A stretch of DNA of 64,000 nucleotides. Origin: Bacillus sp. 165. GTDB lineage: Bacteria > Bacillota > Bacilli > Bacillales > Bacillaceae_G. Shown here piece by piece: positions 1 to 12,500 of the stretch (positions within the stretch are counted from its first letter, which is position 1; every line of letters begins with the position of its first letter). The position numbers were made by a program, and so were the translations under genes. Location: the NCBI RefSeq assembly GCF_017742235.1, contig NZ_JAGHKQ010000002.1, forward strand, positions 1 to 64,000, given 5' to 3'. The notes beneath the pieces were generated by a model. That model was given only the letters and a program-made list of their open reading frames with translations. It had not been told where the DNA came from and did not search any database.

Positions 1-34
1 ATCCACTTCTATAATCATGAACGGTCACAAAAAC

Positions 35-86
35 GACTCAACCGTTGTTCCCCTGTAAAATACAGGTTAACAACGGTTGCTTAGTC
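35..86. terminator. Long stem-loop at window start (probable upstream-gene terminator)
   Basis: Arms CAACCGTTGTT (39-49) and AACAACGGTTG (69-79) pair perfectly. They are extended by GACT/AGTC outside (35-38, 83-86) and CCTGTA/TACAGG inside (52-57, 61-66). It is followed by GGTCTTATTT, only a weak U tract. It most likely ends the gene left of the window (codY in related genomes, which is inference). Confidence 0.5.
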
Positions 87-288
87 GGTCTTATTTAAAT
101 GTGTCTACTTGACAGGGGTAAGTCCACTGCGGAGGGTCTTTTCTATAATGTTTAAAACATATCAAATTTGGAAATATTATATATGGTGTGAATGGAATTT
201 TCTATTCCGCATTAAGATGGGTTTTAAGATTGCAATATTAATACAGGGAGAAATATTGAAAGTTCCTTTCTGTAAAATGATTTTCGAC

Positions 289-317
289 TTGATTGTCGTA
301 ATGTGTTGTGGTATAGT
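289..317 (+). promoter_or_regulatory. Sigma-A promoter of rpsB
   Basis: TTGATT (289-294), a 17-nt spacer and TATAGT (312-317) fit a vegetative promoter. Transcription would begin near 324 and give a 5' leader of about 108 nt before rpsB. Confidence 0.6.
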
Positions 318-323
318 AATAAA

Positions 324-1133
<810 letters not shown>

Positions 1134-1142
1134 GTAATGTTG

Positions 1143-1180
1143 AAAGGTGATAAGGGGGAAAGCCTTTTATCACCTTTTTT
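1143..1180 (+). terminator. rpsB terminator
   Basis: AAAGGTGATAA (1143-1153) and TTATCACCTTT (1167-1177) form a perfect 11-bp stem followed by a run of T. It lies between rpsB and tsf and probably sets the S2:EF-Ts expression ratio. Confidence 0.85.
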
Positions 1181-1210
1181 AAGGTATACATAAATAGGAG
1201 GATGAAAACT

Positions 1211-2098
1211 ATGGCAATTACTGCACAAATGGTAAAAGAACTTCGCGAAAAAACTGGCGCGGGTATGATGGATTGCAAAAAAGCGTTAACAGAAACTAAC
1301 GGCGACATGGATAAAGCAGTTGATTTCTTACGTGAAAAAGGTATTGCGAAAGCTGCAAAAAAAGCAGACCGTATCGCTGCTGAAGGTTTGACTGTAGTTG
1401 AAACAGCTGGAAACGAAGCTATAATTCTTGAAGTAAACTCTGAAACTGACTTCGTAGCAAAGAACGAAGGTTTCCAAGTATTAACGAAGGAATTAGCTGC
1501 TCACCTATTAGCTAACAAACCAGCAACTGTAGAAGAGGCTTTAACACAAGAAATGGAAAACGGTGTAACTGTAGAACATCACATCAACACTGCGATTGCA
1601 AAAATCGGAGAAAAGCTTACATTACGTCGCTTTGAAATTCTTACAAAAACTGATGCAGATGCATTCGGTGCATACTTACACATGGGCGGACGCATTGGCG
1701 TATTAGCAGTTCTTGCAGGAACAAACGATGAGTCTGTAGCAAAAGATGTTGCTATGCATATCGCGGCAGTTAACCCTAAATACATTGACCGCAGTGCAGT
1801 ATCTGAAGAAGAAATCGAGCGCGAGCGCCAAGTATTAACGCAACAAGCACTAAACGAAGGCAAGCCTGAAAATATTGTTGCGAAAATGGTTGAAGGTCGC
1901 CTAGGTAAATATTTTGAAGAAATTTGCTTAGTAGACCAAGCATTCGTTAAAGATCCAGACATGAAGGTTGGCAAATATGTACAATCTAAAGGTGGAACTG
2001 TAAAAGAGTTTGTACGTTATGCAGTTGGAGAAGGTATCGAAAAGCGTCAAGATAACTTTGCTGAAGAAGTAATGAACCAAGTAAAAGGAAACAACTAA
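1211..2098 (+). CDS. tsf: Translation elongation factor Ts
   Basis: EF-Ts exchanges GDP for GTP on EF-Tu. The 295-residue product begins [20 protein letters not shown]; the [16 protein letters not shown] stretch is the N-terminal UBA-like domain signature. [10 protein letters not shown], the second family signature, follows in the core domain. The start is the ATG at 1211, 9 nt after AGGAGG (1196-1201). The ATG at 1202 touches the ribosome site and is too close. The gene lies between two terminators but stays within the conserved rpsB-tsf-pyrH order. Confidence 0.98.
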   Translation: MAITAQMVKELREKTGAGMMDCKKALTETNGDMDKAVDFLREKGIAKAAKKADRIAAEGLTVVETAGNEAIILEVNSETDFVAKNEGFQVLTKELAAHLLANKPATVEEALTQEMENGVTVEHHINTAIAKIGEKLTLRRFEILTKTDADAFGAYLHMGGRIGVLAVLAGTNDESVAKDVAMHIAAVNPKYIDRSAVSEEEIERERQVLTQQALNEGKPENIVAKMVEGRLGKYFEEICLVDQAFVKDPDMKVGKYVQSKGGTVKEFVRYAVGEGIEKRQDNFAEEVMNQVKGNN

Positions 2099-2107
2099 TA
2101 CAAGCGA

Positions 2108-2131
2108 GGGGACACATAGTGTTCCCTTTTT
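2108..2131 (+). terminator. tsf terminator
   Basis: GGGGACAC (2108-2115), loop ATA, GTGTTCCC (2119-2126), then six T. Short GC-rich stem with one mismatch. Confidence 0.75.
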
Positions 2132-2163
2132 TAAAATAAGGATATGAAAATTGGAGGTTCATT

Positions 2164-2886
2164 ATGAGTCAAGCAAAATACAATCGTGTAATTCTGAAAC
2201 TGAGCGGTGAAGCATTGGCAGGCAATGCAGGTTTTGGAATTAATCCGTCTGTAATTCAATCCATTGCAAAACAAGTAAAAGAGATTGCCGAAATGGGTGT
2301 AGAAGTTTCTGTAGTAGTCGGAGGCGGCAACATTTGGCGCGGTAAAATCGGAAGCGAAATGGGAATGGATCGTGCCACGGCAGACTATATGGGAATGCTT
2401 GCAACAGTTATGAACTCTTTAGCTTTGCAAGATAGTCTGGAAAATTTAGGTATCCAAACACGGGTGCAAACATCGATTGAAATGCGACAGGTTGCAGAAC
2501 CATACATTCGTAGAAAAGCAATTCGCCATTTGGAAAAGAAGCGTGTAGTTATTTTTGCGGCAGGTACAGGGAACCCGTATTTCTCTACAGATACAACTGC
2601 TGCTTTACGTGCAGCAGAAATTGAAGCTGATGTGATTTTAATGGCGAAAAATAATGTTGATGGTGTGTACACGGCAGATCCAACTGTCGATGAGACAGCA
2701 ACAAAATATGAATCCTTAACGTATTTAGATGTGTTAAAAGAAGGACTAGGAGTTATGGACTCTACAGCGTCTTCACTATGTATGGATAATAATATACCGT
2801 TAATCGTTTTCTCAATTATGGAAGAAGGTAACATTAAGCGTGCAGTATGCGGTGAAAATATTGGAACAATAGTTAGGGGGAAATAA
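2164..2886 (+). CDS. pyrH: UMP kinase
   Basis: UMP kinase phosphorylates UMP to UDP with ATP in pyrimidine nucleotide synthesis. The protein has 240 residues and belongs to the amino acid kinase fold. Visible signatures are [11 protein letters not shown] near the N-terminus, [10 protein letters not shown] (nucleotide-binding glycines), and the C-terminal [11 protein letters not shown] stretch. ATG at 2164 has GGAGG about 8 nt upstream. It sits 3 bases from frr, so the two are almost certainly co-transcribed. Confidence 0.98.
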   Translation: MSQAKYNRVILKLSGEALAGNAGFGINPSVIQSIAKQVKEIAEMGVEVSVVVGGGNIWRGKIGSEMGMDRATADYMGMLATVMNSLALQDSLENLGIQTRVQTSIEMRQVAEPYIRRKAIRHLEKKRVVIFAAGTGNPYFSTDTTAALRAAEIEADVILMAKNNVDGVYTADPTVDETATKYESLTYLDVLKEGLGVMDSTASSLCMDNNIPLIVFSIMEEGNIKRAVCGENIGTIVRGK

Positions 2887-2889
2887 AAC

Positions 2890-3447
2890 ATGGCACAACA
2901 AGTAATTAACAATGCAAAAGATAGAATGGAAAAAGCAGTTGGAGCATATTCAAAAGAATTAGCTGGAGTAAGAGCTGGAAGAGCTAGCGCATCCTTATTA
3001 GATAAGGTGAGTGTAGATTATTACGGCGCTCCAACACCAGTAAACCAGCTAGCAGGTATTTCTGTTCCTGAAGCGCGTTTATTAGTGATTCAACCGTATG
3101 ATAAATCAGTACTTAAAGAAATTGAAAAAGCAATTTTAAAATCAGATTTAGGCTTAACGCCTACTAATGATGGATCTGTTATTCGCATTACTGTTCCAGC
3201 ATTAACTGAAGAACGTCGTCGTGACCTTGCAAAACAAGTGAAGAAATATTCTGAAGATGCAAAAGTAGCAGTACGCAACGTTCGCCGTGATGCAAATGAC
3301 GAATTGAAAAAATTAGAAAAAAATGGTGAGATCACGGAAGATGCACTTCGTGGCCATACGGAAACTATTCAGAAAGAAACTGATAAGTATATAGCGAAAA
3401 TTGATGATGTAACAAAAGTAAAAGAAAAAGAAATTATGGAAGTTTAA
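2890..3447 (+). CDS. frr: Ribosome recycling factor
   Basis: RRF, with EF-G, splits post-termination ribosomes. The 185-residue product shows the RRF features: [13 protein letters not shown] near the N-terminus, [21 protein letters not shown], and [15 protein letters not shown] in the long helical domain I. The start ATG follows AGGGGGAAATAAAAC, so the ribosome site lies inside the end of pyrH. Frr and pyrH are translationally close, and a terminator follows. Confidence 0.98.
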   Translation: MAQQVINNAKDRMEKAVGAYSKELAGVRAGRASASLLDKVSVDYYGAPTPVNQLAGISVPEARLLVIQPYDKSVLKEIEKAILKSDLGLTPTNDGSVIRITVPALTEERRRDLAKQVKKYSEDAKVAVRNVRRDANDELKKLEKNGEITEDALRGHTETIQKETDKYIAKIDDVTKVKEKEIMEV

Positions 3448-3455
3448 TTCCTTTT

Positions 3456-3480
3456 GACCCTCTGAATACGGGGGTCTTTT
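3456..3480 (+). terminator. frr terminator
   Basis: GACCC (3456-3460) pairs with GGGTC (3472-3476), with further G-C/G-U pairs inside, followed by TTTTT. It ends the pyrH-frr transcript. Confidence 0.75.
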
Positions 3481-3524
3481 TACCATTTTTAGGAATTGAA
3501 TTATAGTGCTCTTGGAGGGTTTCT

Positions 3525-4301
3525 ATGATAAAGAAATTAGCCTTTTGGAAAGGGAAACAAGCAAGTACTTCAACGCTTGATAAGATGGAGGAAGCAAAAA
3601 AAGGGGAAATTCCAAAGCACATTGCCATCATTATGGATGGAAACGGCAGATGGGCAAAAAAACGAGCTTTGCCGCGTGTGGCAGGTCATCATGAAGGCAT
3701 GAAGGTGGTACGAAAAATTACGCGATTTGCCAATGAGCTCGGAGTGCAGGTTCTTACGTTATACGCATTTTCTACGGAAAACTGGAAGCGTCCGAAACTG
3801 GAAGTGGATTTTTTAATGAAGTTGCCGGAAGAGTTTTTAAGTACATTTTTACCAGAACTAATTGAAGAAAATGTACAAGTACGTATTATTGGTCAAAAAA
3901 ATAAACTACCGGAACATACACGTCAGGCAGTTGAAAAAGCAATGCGAGAAACAGCGGGCAATACAGGATTGATTTTGAATTTTGCATTAAATTATGGAAG
4001 TCGAGACGAAATGGTTTATGCAGTGCAAAATTTGGTTACAGATAGTAAAGAAGGAAAAATTTCCTCTGAAGCTATTACGGAGGAGTTAATTTCATCTTAT
4101 TTAATGACAAAGGACTTGCCTGATCCCGATTTACTCATTCGCACTAGCGGTGAAATTCGTATAAGTAATTTTATGCTATGGCAAATTGCGTATTCAGAGC
4201 TGTGGTTTACTGATGTGTATTGGCCTGATTTTACGGAAGGACACTTGCTTGACGCAATCGTAAACTTCCAACGAAGAGGACGCAGATTTGGTGGCGTATA
4301 G
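3525..4301 (+). CDS. uppS: Undecaprenyl diphosphate synthase
   Basis: This cis-prenyltransferase condenses eight isopentenyl diphosphates onto farnesyl diphosphate, giving the C55 lipid carrier for peptidoglycan and teichoic acid. The product has 258 residues. IIMDGNGRWAKKR at residues 35-47 holds the catalytic Asp38 and the diphosphate-binding loop; LYAFSTENWKRP and RTSGEIRISNFMLWQ are the other conserved regions. The ATG at 3525 has GGAGG in front. The N-terminal ~28 residues before EIPKHIAIIMDG are variable in the family. It begins the uppS-cdsA-dxr-rasP envelope operon. Confidence 0.97.
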   Translation: MIKKLAFWKGKQASTSTLDKMEEAKKGEIPKHIAIIMDGNGRWAKKRALPRVAGHHEGMKVVRKITRFANELGVQVLTLYAFSTENWKRPKLEVDFLMKLPEEFLSTFLPELIEENVQVRIIGQKNKLPEHTRQAVEKAMRETAGNTGLILNFALNYGSRDEMVYAVQNLVTDSKEGKISSEAITEELISSYLMTKDLPDPDLLIRTSGEIRISNFMLWQIAYSELWFTDVYWPDFTEGHLLDAIVNFQRRGRRFGGV

Positions 4302-4318
4302 AAAGTGATGTGTTGGTT

Positions 4319-5116
4319 ATGAAACAAAGGATTATTACAGGTGTGGTTGCTGCAGCCTTATTTCTTCCAATTGTAATTTATGGCGGCATTCCGTTTACTT
4401 TATTAATTTATGTATTGGCCACTATAGGTTTGTTTGAGTTAATTCGCATGAAGAAGCTTAGCTTTTTTTCCGCACCAAGTATTTTGACAATGGTGTTACT
4501 TTGGATAATTTTGATGCCGAATACAATGTCAAATTATTTTGAAGGGTTTTGGTTATCGAAAGTTGAATTAACTTTCATAATCGTGTTATTACTATTATCA
4601 TATACAGTGCTTTCGAAGAATACATTTACTTTTGATGATGCTTCTTTTATGCTCTTGTCAACCTTATATGTAGCGATGGGATTTTATTATTTTAATGAAA
4701 CGCGTAATGCTGTTGAAGGTTTATCCTACGTTTTTTATGCGTTGTTCGTTATTTGGGCTACAGATTCAGGTGCCTACTTTATTGGTAAGGCCATTGGAAA
4801 AAATAAGCTTTGGCCTGAAATCAGTCCTAATAAAACGATAGAAGGTTCTCTGGGCGGTATAGTATGCGGGGTAGTAGTTGCGGTAATTTATAATGTGTTT
4901 ATCCCACTTCATGAAAGTTTGTTTGTTGTGATTGCAATGACAATTTTTGTGTCTATATTTGGACAAATTGGTGATTTAGTAGAATCGGCATTCAAACGTC
5001 ATTACGGTGTAAAAGATTCCGGTACTATTTTACCGGGGCATGGGGGAATTCTGGACAGATTCGACAGCCTGTTGTTTGTTATGCCTGTGCTGCATTTTTT
5101 ACATTTCATTTCATAG
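4319..5116 (+). CDS. cdsA: Phosphatidate cytidylyltransferase
   Basis: CdsA makes CDP-diacylglycerol from phosphatidate and CTP, the precursor of all phospholipids here; PgsA (52992-53570) uses its product. The 265-residue protein is strongly hydrophobic with several membrane segments. The C-terminal third carries the family signature: SPNKTIEGSLGG, then KRHYGVKDSGTILPGHGG and ILDRFDS. The ATG at 4319 is preferred over GTG 4310 because AAAGTGATG lies about 8 nt before it. It starts 17 bases after uppS. Confidence 0.96.
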   Translation: MKQRIITGVVAAALFLPIVIYGGIPFTLLIYVLATIGLFELIRMKKLSFFSAPSILTMVLLWIILMPNTMSNYFEGFWLSKVELTFIIVLLLLSYTVLSKNTFTFDDASFMLLSTLYVAMGFYYFNETRNAVEGLSYVFYALFVIWATDSGAYFIGKAIGKNKLWPEISPNKTIEGSLGGIVCGVVVAVIYNVFIPLHESLFVVIAMTIFVSIFGQIGDLVESAFKRHYGVKDSGTILPGHGGILDRFDSLLFVMPVLHFLHFIS

Positions 5117-5143
5117 GCTGTCGTTAATTGAGGAGCTGGAGTA

Positions 5144-6292
5144 ATGAAAAAAATAAGTTTACTTGGCGCGAGCGGGTCTATCGGCACACAAACGTTGGAC
5201 GTGATTCGGCTGCATCCAGAAGAGTTTCAACTAGTTGCATTTTCGGTTGGGAAAAATATTTCGTTAGCTGTACAAATTATTGAGGAGTTTTCTCCAGATA
5301 TTGTATCTGTACAGAAAAAAGAAGATGCAGATGCACTGCAAACCTATACTTTTTCCAGGCGGCCGAAAATCGTATATGGAGACGAAGGCTTAGTAGAGGT
5401 TGTTTTGCATCCTCATGCCGAGGTTGTTGTAAATGCAGTAATTGGAAGTGTTGGACTTGTTCCGACATTGTATGCTATAGAAGCAAAGAAGACCATCGCT
5501 TTGGCAAATAAAGAAACACTGGTCACAGCAGGACATTTAGTTATGGAAGCAGCACGAAAGCATGGAGTGGCTTTGTTACCAGTAGATAGTGAGCACTCTG
5601 CTATTTTTCAAAGTTTAAACGGAGAAGCTCAAGAATCGATTGAGCGTTTGATTTTAACTGCTTCAGGAGGAAGTTTTCGAGATAAATCAAGAACGGAGCT
5701 GCAGCATGTAACTGTAGAGGATGCACTTAAGCACCCAAACTGGTCGATGGGCTCGAAAATTACAATTGATTCTGCCACAATGATGAACAAGGGATTAGAA
5801 GTAATCGAAGCACATTGGTTATTTAATATACCGTATGACAGAATCGATGTTGTTTTACATAAAGAAAGTATTATTCATTCTATGGTAGAATATAAAGATC
5901 GAAGTGTTATAGCACAATTAGGAACTCCAGACATGAGGGTGCCGATACAATATGCGCTTACCTATCCAAAACGCCTTTCCCTGCCTGCAACAAAGCAGCT
6001 GCATTTATGGGAATTAGGAACTTTGCATTTTGCCAAAATGGATTTTGACCGCTTTCGTTGCTTAACGCTTGCTTATGAAGCAGGAAAAATAGGCGGCAGC
6101 CTTCCAACTGTTCTTAATGCTGCAAACGAAGCGGCGGTAGATGCGTTCTTACATCGAAAGATCGGGTTTTTAGCCATTGAAGAGCTGATTGAACAAGCAA
6201 TGGAGCAACACACGGTTATTGCAAATCCAAGCTTAGAAGAAATCCGCGAAATTGACCAGGCTGCAAGAAGGTTTATTAGCGAATCTATATAG
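5144..6292 (+). CDS. dxr: 1-deoxy-D-xylulose 5-phosphate reductoisomerase
   Basis: Dxr (IspC) converts DXP to 2-C-methyl-erythritol 4-phosphate with NADPH, the first committed step of the MEP isoprenoid pathway that feeds UppS. The protein has 382 residues. [16 protein letters not shown] at residues 6-21 is the NADPH-binding loop, NKETLVTAG and [13 protein letters not shown] follow, and the flexible active-site loop is [32 protein letters not shown] precedes the ATG at 5144. Confidence 0.98.
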   Translation: MKKISLLGASGSIGTQTLDVIRLHPEEFQLVAFSVGKNISLAVQIIEEFSPDIVSVQKKEDADALQTYTFSRRPKIVYGDEGLVEVVLHPHAEVVVNAVIGSVGLVPTLYAIEAKKTIALANKETLVTAGHLVMEAARKHGVALLPVDSEHSAIFQSLNGEAQESIERLILTASGGSFRDKSRTELQHVTVEDALKHPNWSMGSKITIDSATMMNKGLEVIEAHWLFNIPYDRIDVVLHKESIIHSMVEYKDRSVIAQLGTPDMRVPIQYALTYPKRLSLPATKQLHLWELGTLHFAKMDFDRFRCLTLAYEAGKIGGSLPTVLNAANEAAVDAFLHRKIGFLAIEELIEQAMEQHTVIANPSLEEIREIDQAARRFISESI

Positions 6293-6309
6293 CAAAGGTG
6301 GTTATAAAC

Positions 6310-7569
6310 TTGAATACGGCGATTGCTTTTATTCTTATTTTTGGTGCACTCGTGTTTTTTCATGAGCTAGGCCATCTCTACTTTGCAAAGCGAGCGGGTA
6401 TCTTATGCCGCGAATTTGCAATTGGCTTTGGTCCCAAAGTATTTTCATTTACTAAAAATGAAACAATTTACACTATTCGATTACTGCCGTTAGGCGGATT
6501 TGTTCGCATGGCGGGAGAAGATCCGGAAACGATAGAAATTAAGTCTGGAGCAAAGGTAGGACTTTTATTTAACGAAAAGCAGGAAGTGACAAAACTTATT
6601 TTAGACAATCGAGATAAGTACCCTAATGCCATGATGATTGAGGTAGAAGGAGCTGATTTGGAGCATAAGCTTTTAATCAGTGGGTATGAAGAAGGCGATG
6701 ATGAAATATTACAAACCTTCCAAGTAAATGATAAAGCGCACTATGTGTCTGAGGGAGAGGAAATCCAAATTGCGCCTTATAAGCGTCAATTTGCTTCAAA
6801 GACGTTAGGACAACGAGCTTTAGCCATTTTTGCAGGGCCTGCAATGAACTTTGTACTAGCTTTTGTTATTTTTATTGTTATCGCCTTGGTACAAGGAATC
6901 CCTGTGGATAAACCCATTGTCGGAGAGCTTGTACCAAATAGCGTTGGTGACAAAGCAGGGCTGAAACAAGGCGACATAATTAATTCTATTGATGGTACTC
7001 CTACACAAACATGGGGAGACGTAACAACCATTATTCGCGATAACCCGGGAAAAGAAATTGAGCTTGATCTTGAGCGAGACGGTAAGAACTTAACAGTAGA
7101 AGTTACTCCTGCAACTGAAAAAGAAGGAAATGAGCAAGTCGGACGCCTAGGGGTATATGGACCTGTAGAAAAGTCTCTGCTTGGGTCATTGGAGTTTGGG
7201 GTAACTCAAACTTATAAATGGACAAAACTGGTTGTAGTATCATTGGTACAGCTTGTGACAGGGCAGTTTTCGATAGATATGTTATCTGGGCCTGTTGGTA
7301 TTTATAATTTAACTGGAAAAGTGGCTGAATCTGGGTTGGTTAATTTACTTGGTTTGACGGCTGCACTTAGTATTAACTTAGGGTTATTTAATTTGCTTCC
7401 TATCCCAGCACTTGATGGAGGAAGATTGATGTTCTTCTTGGTTGAAGCGCTGCGTGGAAAACCGATAGACCGTCAAAAAGAGGGGCTTGTACATTTTATA
7501 GGATTTGCTTTACTTATGCTGCTGATGCTTGTTGTAACATGGAATGATATTAAGAAATTTTTCTTATAA
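6310..7569 (+). CDS. rasP: Site-2 intramembrane zinc metalloprotease RasP/RseP
   Basis: RasP cuts transmembrane segments inside the membrane, for example anti-sigma factors such as RsiW after site-1 cleavage, and clears signal peptides. The product from TTG 6310 has 419 residues. HELGH (18-22) gives the zinc ligands in the first membrane helix, a PDZ domain covers the GDKAGLKQGDIINSIDG region, and LLPIPALDGGR near the C-terminus holds the third ligand. TTG is chosen over GTG 6298 because AAGGTGG (6295-6301) lies 8 nt before it and overlaps the GTG. The start MNTAIAFILIFG fits related proteins. Confidence 0.95.
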   Translation: MNTAIAFILIFGALVFFHELGHLYFAKRAGILCREFAIGFGPKVFSFTKNETIYTIRLLPLGGFVRMAGEDPETIEIKSGAKVGLLFNEKQEVTKLILDNRDKYPNAMMIEVEGADLEHKLLISGYEEGDDEILQTFQVNDKAHYVSEGEEIQIAPYKRQFASKTLGQRALAIFAGPAMNFVLAFVIFIVIALVQGIPVDKPIVGELVPNSVGDKAGLKQGDIINSIDGTPTQTWGDVTTIIRDNPGKEIELDLERDGKNLTVEVTPATEKEGNEQVGRLGVYGPVEKSLLGSLEFGVTQTYKWTKLVVVSLVQLVTGQFSIDMLSGPVGIYNLTGKVAESGLVNLLGLTAALSINLGLFNLLPIPALDGGRLMFFLVEALRGKPIDRQKEGLVHFIGFALLMLLMLVVTWNDIKKFFL

Positions 7570-7742
7570 GGGACTCCTTTACTGAATTTTGTATGGAACA
7601 AGGGATCATTACTCCTCCATTTCATTGTGAGAGCACGGAATTGAATAAGTAAACGGCAGAAGAGGCAAATTTATTTGTCTCTCTGTCTGTTTACATAGAG
7701 TAATTGTAAATAAAATTTTCGTCATATAAAGAGGTGCAGAAT
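7570..7742 (+). other. rasP-proS intergenic region with hairpin
   Basis: An imperfect stem pairs GTAAAC (7649-7654) with GTTTAC (7689-7694), with GGCAGA/TCTGTC-like pairing inside. No U tract follows. I looked for a T-box specifier and the conserved AGGGTGG-type antiterminator box that can precede aminoacyl-tRNA synthetase genes and did not find them. Confidence 0.35.
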
Positions 7743-9443
7743 ATGAGACAAAGTATATTATTGAGTCCAACATTGCGAGAAATTCCTTCTGATGCAGAGG
7801 TGAAAAGTCATCAACTCCTGCTTCGGGCAGGATTTATGCGTCAAAATACATCAGGTATATACAGCTTCTTGCCTTTAGGGATGAAGGTGCTGCAAAAGGT
7901 AGAAGCTATTGTTCGCGAGGAAATGAACAATGCAGGTGCAGTTGAGTTACTGATGCCTGCAATGCAAGCAGCTGAACTCTGGCAAGAATCAGGAAGATGG
8001 TATTCATATGGTCCAGAACTTATGCGCATGCGAGACAGACATGATCGTGAATTTGCACTTGGAGCTACGCATGAAGAGGTTATCACATCATTAATTCGGG
8101 ATGAAGTGAAATCCTATAAAAAGCTCCCATTAACGTTATATCAAATTCAAACAAAATTTAGGGATGAGAAGCGTCCGCGCTTTGGTTTATTACGCGGAAG
8201 AGAATTTTTAATGAAAGATGCATATTCCTTCCATGCTTCTCAAGAAAGCTTAGATGAAGTATATGATAAATTGTATACAGCCTATTCTAACATCTTTAGA
8301 AGATGCGGATTGAATTTCCGGGCTGTTATCGCAGATTCAGGAGCTATGGGTGGTAAGGATACTCATGAGTTTATGGTTCTTTCTGAAATAGGTGAAGATA
8401 CTATTGCTTATTCAGATGCTTCTGATTTTGCTGCAAATATTGAAATGGCACCTGTTGTGATGACTTATGAAAAGAGTAAGGAGGAAATGGCACCTTTAGA
8501 TAAAGCTGCTACTCCGAATCAAAAATCTATTGAGGAAGTGTCTCAGTTCTTAGAGATGGGAGCTGCCAAATGTATTAAGGCAATGGGCTTTAAAGTGGAC
8601 GGGCAGTTTGTACTCGTACTTGTGCGAGGCGATCATGAAGTCAACGACATTAAAGTGAAAAATTTATACGCTGCAGCAGTAGTTGAACTTGCTACTCCTG
8701 ATGAAGTAAAAGAAATGATGAACTGTGCAATCGGATCATTAGGTCCAATCGGTGTGTCAGAAAAGATAGAAGTCATTGCTGACCATGCAGTAGAAGCGAT
8801 TGTAAATGGCAGCTGCGGAGCAAATGAAGAAGGCTATCATTTTATAAACGTAAATCCAAACCGTGATTTTACAGTAAAGCAATACGCAGATTTACGTTTT
8901 ATTAAAGAAGGGGATCCATCTCCAGACGGAAAAGGAACCATTCAATTTGCAAAGGGTATTGAAGTAGGTCATGTCTTTAAGCTTGGCACTCGTTATAGTG
9001 AAGCGATGAATGCGACATATTTAGATGAGAATGGGAAAATGAAGCCGATGATTATGGGATGTTACGGCATCGGCGTGTCTCGAACTGTTGCAGCAATCGC
9101 AGAACAATATAATGATGATAATGGCTTAACATGGCCAACTGCAGTTGCGCCGTTCCATATCCACGTTATTCCTGTTAATACAAAGAACGATATGCAGCGT
9201 GAAAAAGCGGAAGAGCTGTATGAGACATTGATAAAGCAAGGATTTGAAGTGCTTCTTGATGACCGTCAAGAACGTCCTGGTGTTAAATTTGCTGATTCAG
9301 ATTTGTTTGGCATTCCGGTACGAGTTACAGTAGGAAAACGAATTGATGAGGGAATCATTGAAGTAAAATTGCGTCAGACAAATGAAAGTGCAGAAGTGAA
9401 GCTAGAGGAGCTTAGCACATATATTGCAAATATAGTAAAATAA
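7743..9443 (+). CDS. proS: Prolyl-tRNA synthetase
   Basis: ProRS charges tRNA-Pro. The protein has 566 residues, as expected for the bacterial type with an editing insertion. The class II motifs are visible: motif 2 in [18 protein letters not shown] and motif 3 in [16 protein letters not shown]. The YbaK-like INS editing domain lies between them (about residues 225-405, with GSLGPIGV and [12 protein letters not shown]). The C-terminal anticodon domain carries [21 protein letters not shown] 7743 follows GAGGTG. It is a single gene between rasP and polC. Confidence 0.98.
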   Translation: MRQSILLSPTLREIPSDAEVKSHQLLLRAGFMRQNTSGIYSFLPLGMKVLQKVEAIVREEMNNAGAVELLMPAMQAAELWQESGRWYSYGPELMRMRDRHDREFALGATHEEVITSLIRDEVKSYKKLPLTLYQIQTKFRDEKRPRFGLLRGREFLMKDAYSFHASQESLDEVYDKLYTAYSNIFRRCGLNFRAVIADSGAMGGKDTHEFMVLSEIGEDTIAYSDASDFAANIEMAPVVMTYEKSKEEMAPLDKAATPNQKSIEEVSQFLEMGAAKCIKAMGFKVDGQFVLVLVRGDHEVNDIKVKNLYAAAVVELATPDEVKEMMNCAIGSLGPIGVSEKIEVIADHAVEAIVNGSCGANEEGYHFINVNPNRDFTVKQYADLRFIKEGDPSPDGKGTIQFAKGIEVGHVFKLGTRYSEAMNATYLDENGKMKPMIMGCYGIGVSRTVAAIAEQYNDDNGLTWPTAVAPFHIHVIPVNTKNDMQREKAEELYETLIKQGFEVLLDDRQERPGVKFADSDLFGIPVRVTVGKRIDEGIIEVKLRQTNESAEVKLEELSTYIANIVK

Positions 9444-9447
9444 GGAT

Positions 9448-9475
9448 AGGTACCTCTAAAGGAGGTACCTTCTGT
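9448..9475 (+). terminator. proS stem-loop
   Basis: AGGTACCTC (9448-9456), loop TAAAG, GAGGTACCT (9462-9470): a perfect 9-bp stem. The tail TCTGTTCTCT is only moderately U-rich, so termination may be partial and some transcripts may reach polC. Confidence 0.6.
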
Positions 9476-9507
9476 TCTCTCAAATAAAACGGGGGGGAGG
9501 TTTTTGC

Positions 9508-12500
9508 TTGGCACCATTAACGCAAGAACAACAAGAGCGATTTCAAATGCTGTTGAATCAAATTCAGTTGCCGGAGCCGCTTATTACGCAATATTTTACT
9601 GGCGGTGGAATCCAAAAGCTAATAGTAGATAAAGCAAATAAAAGCTGGTATTTTCATTTGGAGCTGCCTCGCCTTTTGCCTGCCAACGTCTATGAATTAT
9701 TAGAAAATCAACTTGTACAATCGTTTTCTCATATAGCAGCTGTATCGTTTCAGTTAGAAGTGGAAAAAAAGGAATATGGCGAGCAAGATGTACAGCATTA
9801 TTGGCCGATATGCTTAAATAAAGTCCCTTTATCTCCTATGTTTCAGTATCTGAATAGCCAATATCCGCAGATGAATGGGCTGAAATGCTTGCTGCATGTA
9901 AAAAATGAAATTGAAGCTACAAAAGTAAAGGATACGTTGGCCAAGCATATTTCCAATCAATATGAAAAGTTTGGCTTTCCTCGTTTTCAAATTGAAGCAC
10001 AGGTACAGCAAAATGAAGAAGAGACACAGCGCTTTCGCGAGCTGAAAGAGCAGGAAGACCGGGAGAAGGTTCTAAAAGCAATTGAAGAAATGACGAAAAA
10101 AGAGCAAGAACAAGGTGCTCCTCCATCAAACGAGCCTTTAGTTGTGGGATATCTTATTCGTCAGGATGAAGAAATTACACCTATCCAGGAAATTCAGGAT
10201 GAAGAAAAACGCAAGACTATTCAAGGCTACGTGTTTGATGTGGAAACCCGTGAGCTTCGCAGCGGACGTACGCTGTTGACGTTTAAGATAACAGATTATA
10301 CGGACTCGCTAATGATTAAGATGTTTTCGCGGGATAAAGAAGATATTCCATTGCTGCAATCAATTAAAAAAGGTATGTGGCTGAAGGTAAGAGGATCGGT
10401 GCAAAACGATACATTTGTTCGGGATCTTGTTATGATTGCAAACGATATAAATGAAATGAAGGCACCACAGCGCAAAGACAATGCCCCTGAAGGTGAAAAA
10501 CGTGTGGAGCTTCATTTGCACACACCTATGAGCCAAATGGATGCAGTTACATCTGTATCTAAGCTCATTGAACAGGCCAAAAAGTGGGGGCATCATGCAA
10601 TTGCCGTTACGGACCATGCTGTTGCGCAGTCGTATCCAGAAGCTTATTCTGCCGGGAAGAAGCAAGGGGTAAAAATTTTATACGGGGTAGAAGCGAATCT
10701 CGTAAATGATGGAGTGCCAATTGCGTATAATGAGGATCATCGGCTGCTTTCTGAAGAAACATATGTGGTGTTTGACGTTGAAACAACAGGATTATCGGCT
10801 GTGTATGATAAAGTAATTGAATTAGCAGCTGTTAAGATTAAAGATGGTGAAATTATTGACAGGTTTGAGTCTTTCGCTAACCCTCATCACCCGTTATCTG
10901 CCACAACTATTGAATTAACGGGGATAACGGATGATATGGTACAAGACGCACCAGATGAGGATGAAGTATTTAAGCGATTTGCTGATTGGATTCAAAATCA
11001 TACGCTCGTAGCCCATAATGCATCCTTTGATATGGGGTTCCTTAATGTAGGTTTTAAAAAATCCGGATTGGAAAAGCCTACAAATCCTGTTATTGATACA
11101 TTAGAGCTTGCACGGTTTTTATTCCCAGAAATGAAAAATCATCGTCTCAATACATTGTGTAAAAAGTTTGATATTGAGCTGACTCAGCATCATCGTGCGA
11201 TATATGACGCAGAAGCTACAGGATACTTGCTTGCAAAATTACTAAAGGATGCAATAGCGTTAGGAATGGATTATCACGACCAGTTGAACAACAGTATGGG
11301 AAAAGGAGATTCCTATAAAAGAGGAAGACCGAGCCATATTACGTTGCTGGCAGTTACAGAAGAAGGTTTGAAAAATTTATATAAAATCGTTTCCCTCTCT
11401 CATATTCAATATCATTTTCGTGTCCCGCGTCTACCACGTTCAGTGTTGAAAAAATATCGAGAAGGAATCCTTGTCGGCAGCGGATGCGATAAAGGAGAAG
11501 TATTTGAAGCGATGATGCAAAAGGCACCAGAGGAAGTTGAGGACATTGCCCAATTTTATGATTATATTGAGGTGCAGCCTCCTGAAGTGCTTTCTCATTT
11601 AATCGAATTGGAATTAGTGAGAAATGAAAAGGATTTGAGAGAAATTATCTCTAATCTAGTGAAACTTGGGGAAACCTTAGGCAAACCAGTTGTGGCAACT
11701 GGAAATGTACACTATTTAAATGAACAGGATGCTATCTATCGTAAAATATTAGTGAACTCTCAAGGCGGAGCGAATCCATTAAATCGACATAAACTTCCAG
11801 AGGTTCATTTCCGTACAACGGATGAAATGTTGAAATGCTTTTCGTTTTTAGGAGAGGATAAGGCGAAAGAAATCGTTGTGGCTAATACGCAAAAAATTGC
11901 AGAAATGATTGAAGAGATTAAGCCTGTTAAGGACGATTTGTATACTCCTAAAATTGAGGGGGCAGACGATGAAACTCGTGAGATGAGTTATGAACGTGCG
12001 AAGAGTATTTACGGAAATCCGCTTCCTGAGATAGTAGAGGCGCGTTTAGAAAAAGAATTGAAAAGCATTATCGGACACGGATTTGCGGTTATTTACCTTA
12101 TTTCACACAAACTTGTGAAAAAATCTCTTGATGATGGATATCTTGTGGGGTCGCGTGGATCAGTAGGGTCTTCGTTTGTGGCAACGATGATGGAAATTAC
12201 AGAGGTAAATCCGCTCCCTCCGCACTATGTTTGTTCAAACTGCAAGCACTCTCATTTTTTTAATGACGGTTCTGTAGGCTCGGGCTTTGACTTGCCGGAT
12301 AAAGATTGCCCAAATTGCGGCACAAGATATAAAAAAGACGGGCATGATATCCCGTTTGAGACGTTTCTAGGGTTTAAAGGGGATAAGGTTCCTGATATTG
12401 ATTTAAACTTCTCTGGAGAATATCAGCCGCGGGCTCATAACTATACAAAGGTATTATTCGGAGAGGATAATGTATATCGTGCTGGAACAATTGGTACAGT

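Noticed and set aside
7570..7742. T-box riboswitch in front of proS
   Set aside because: No specifier loop, T-box sequence or terminator/antiterminator pair found; only a single imperfect stem.
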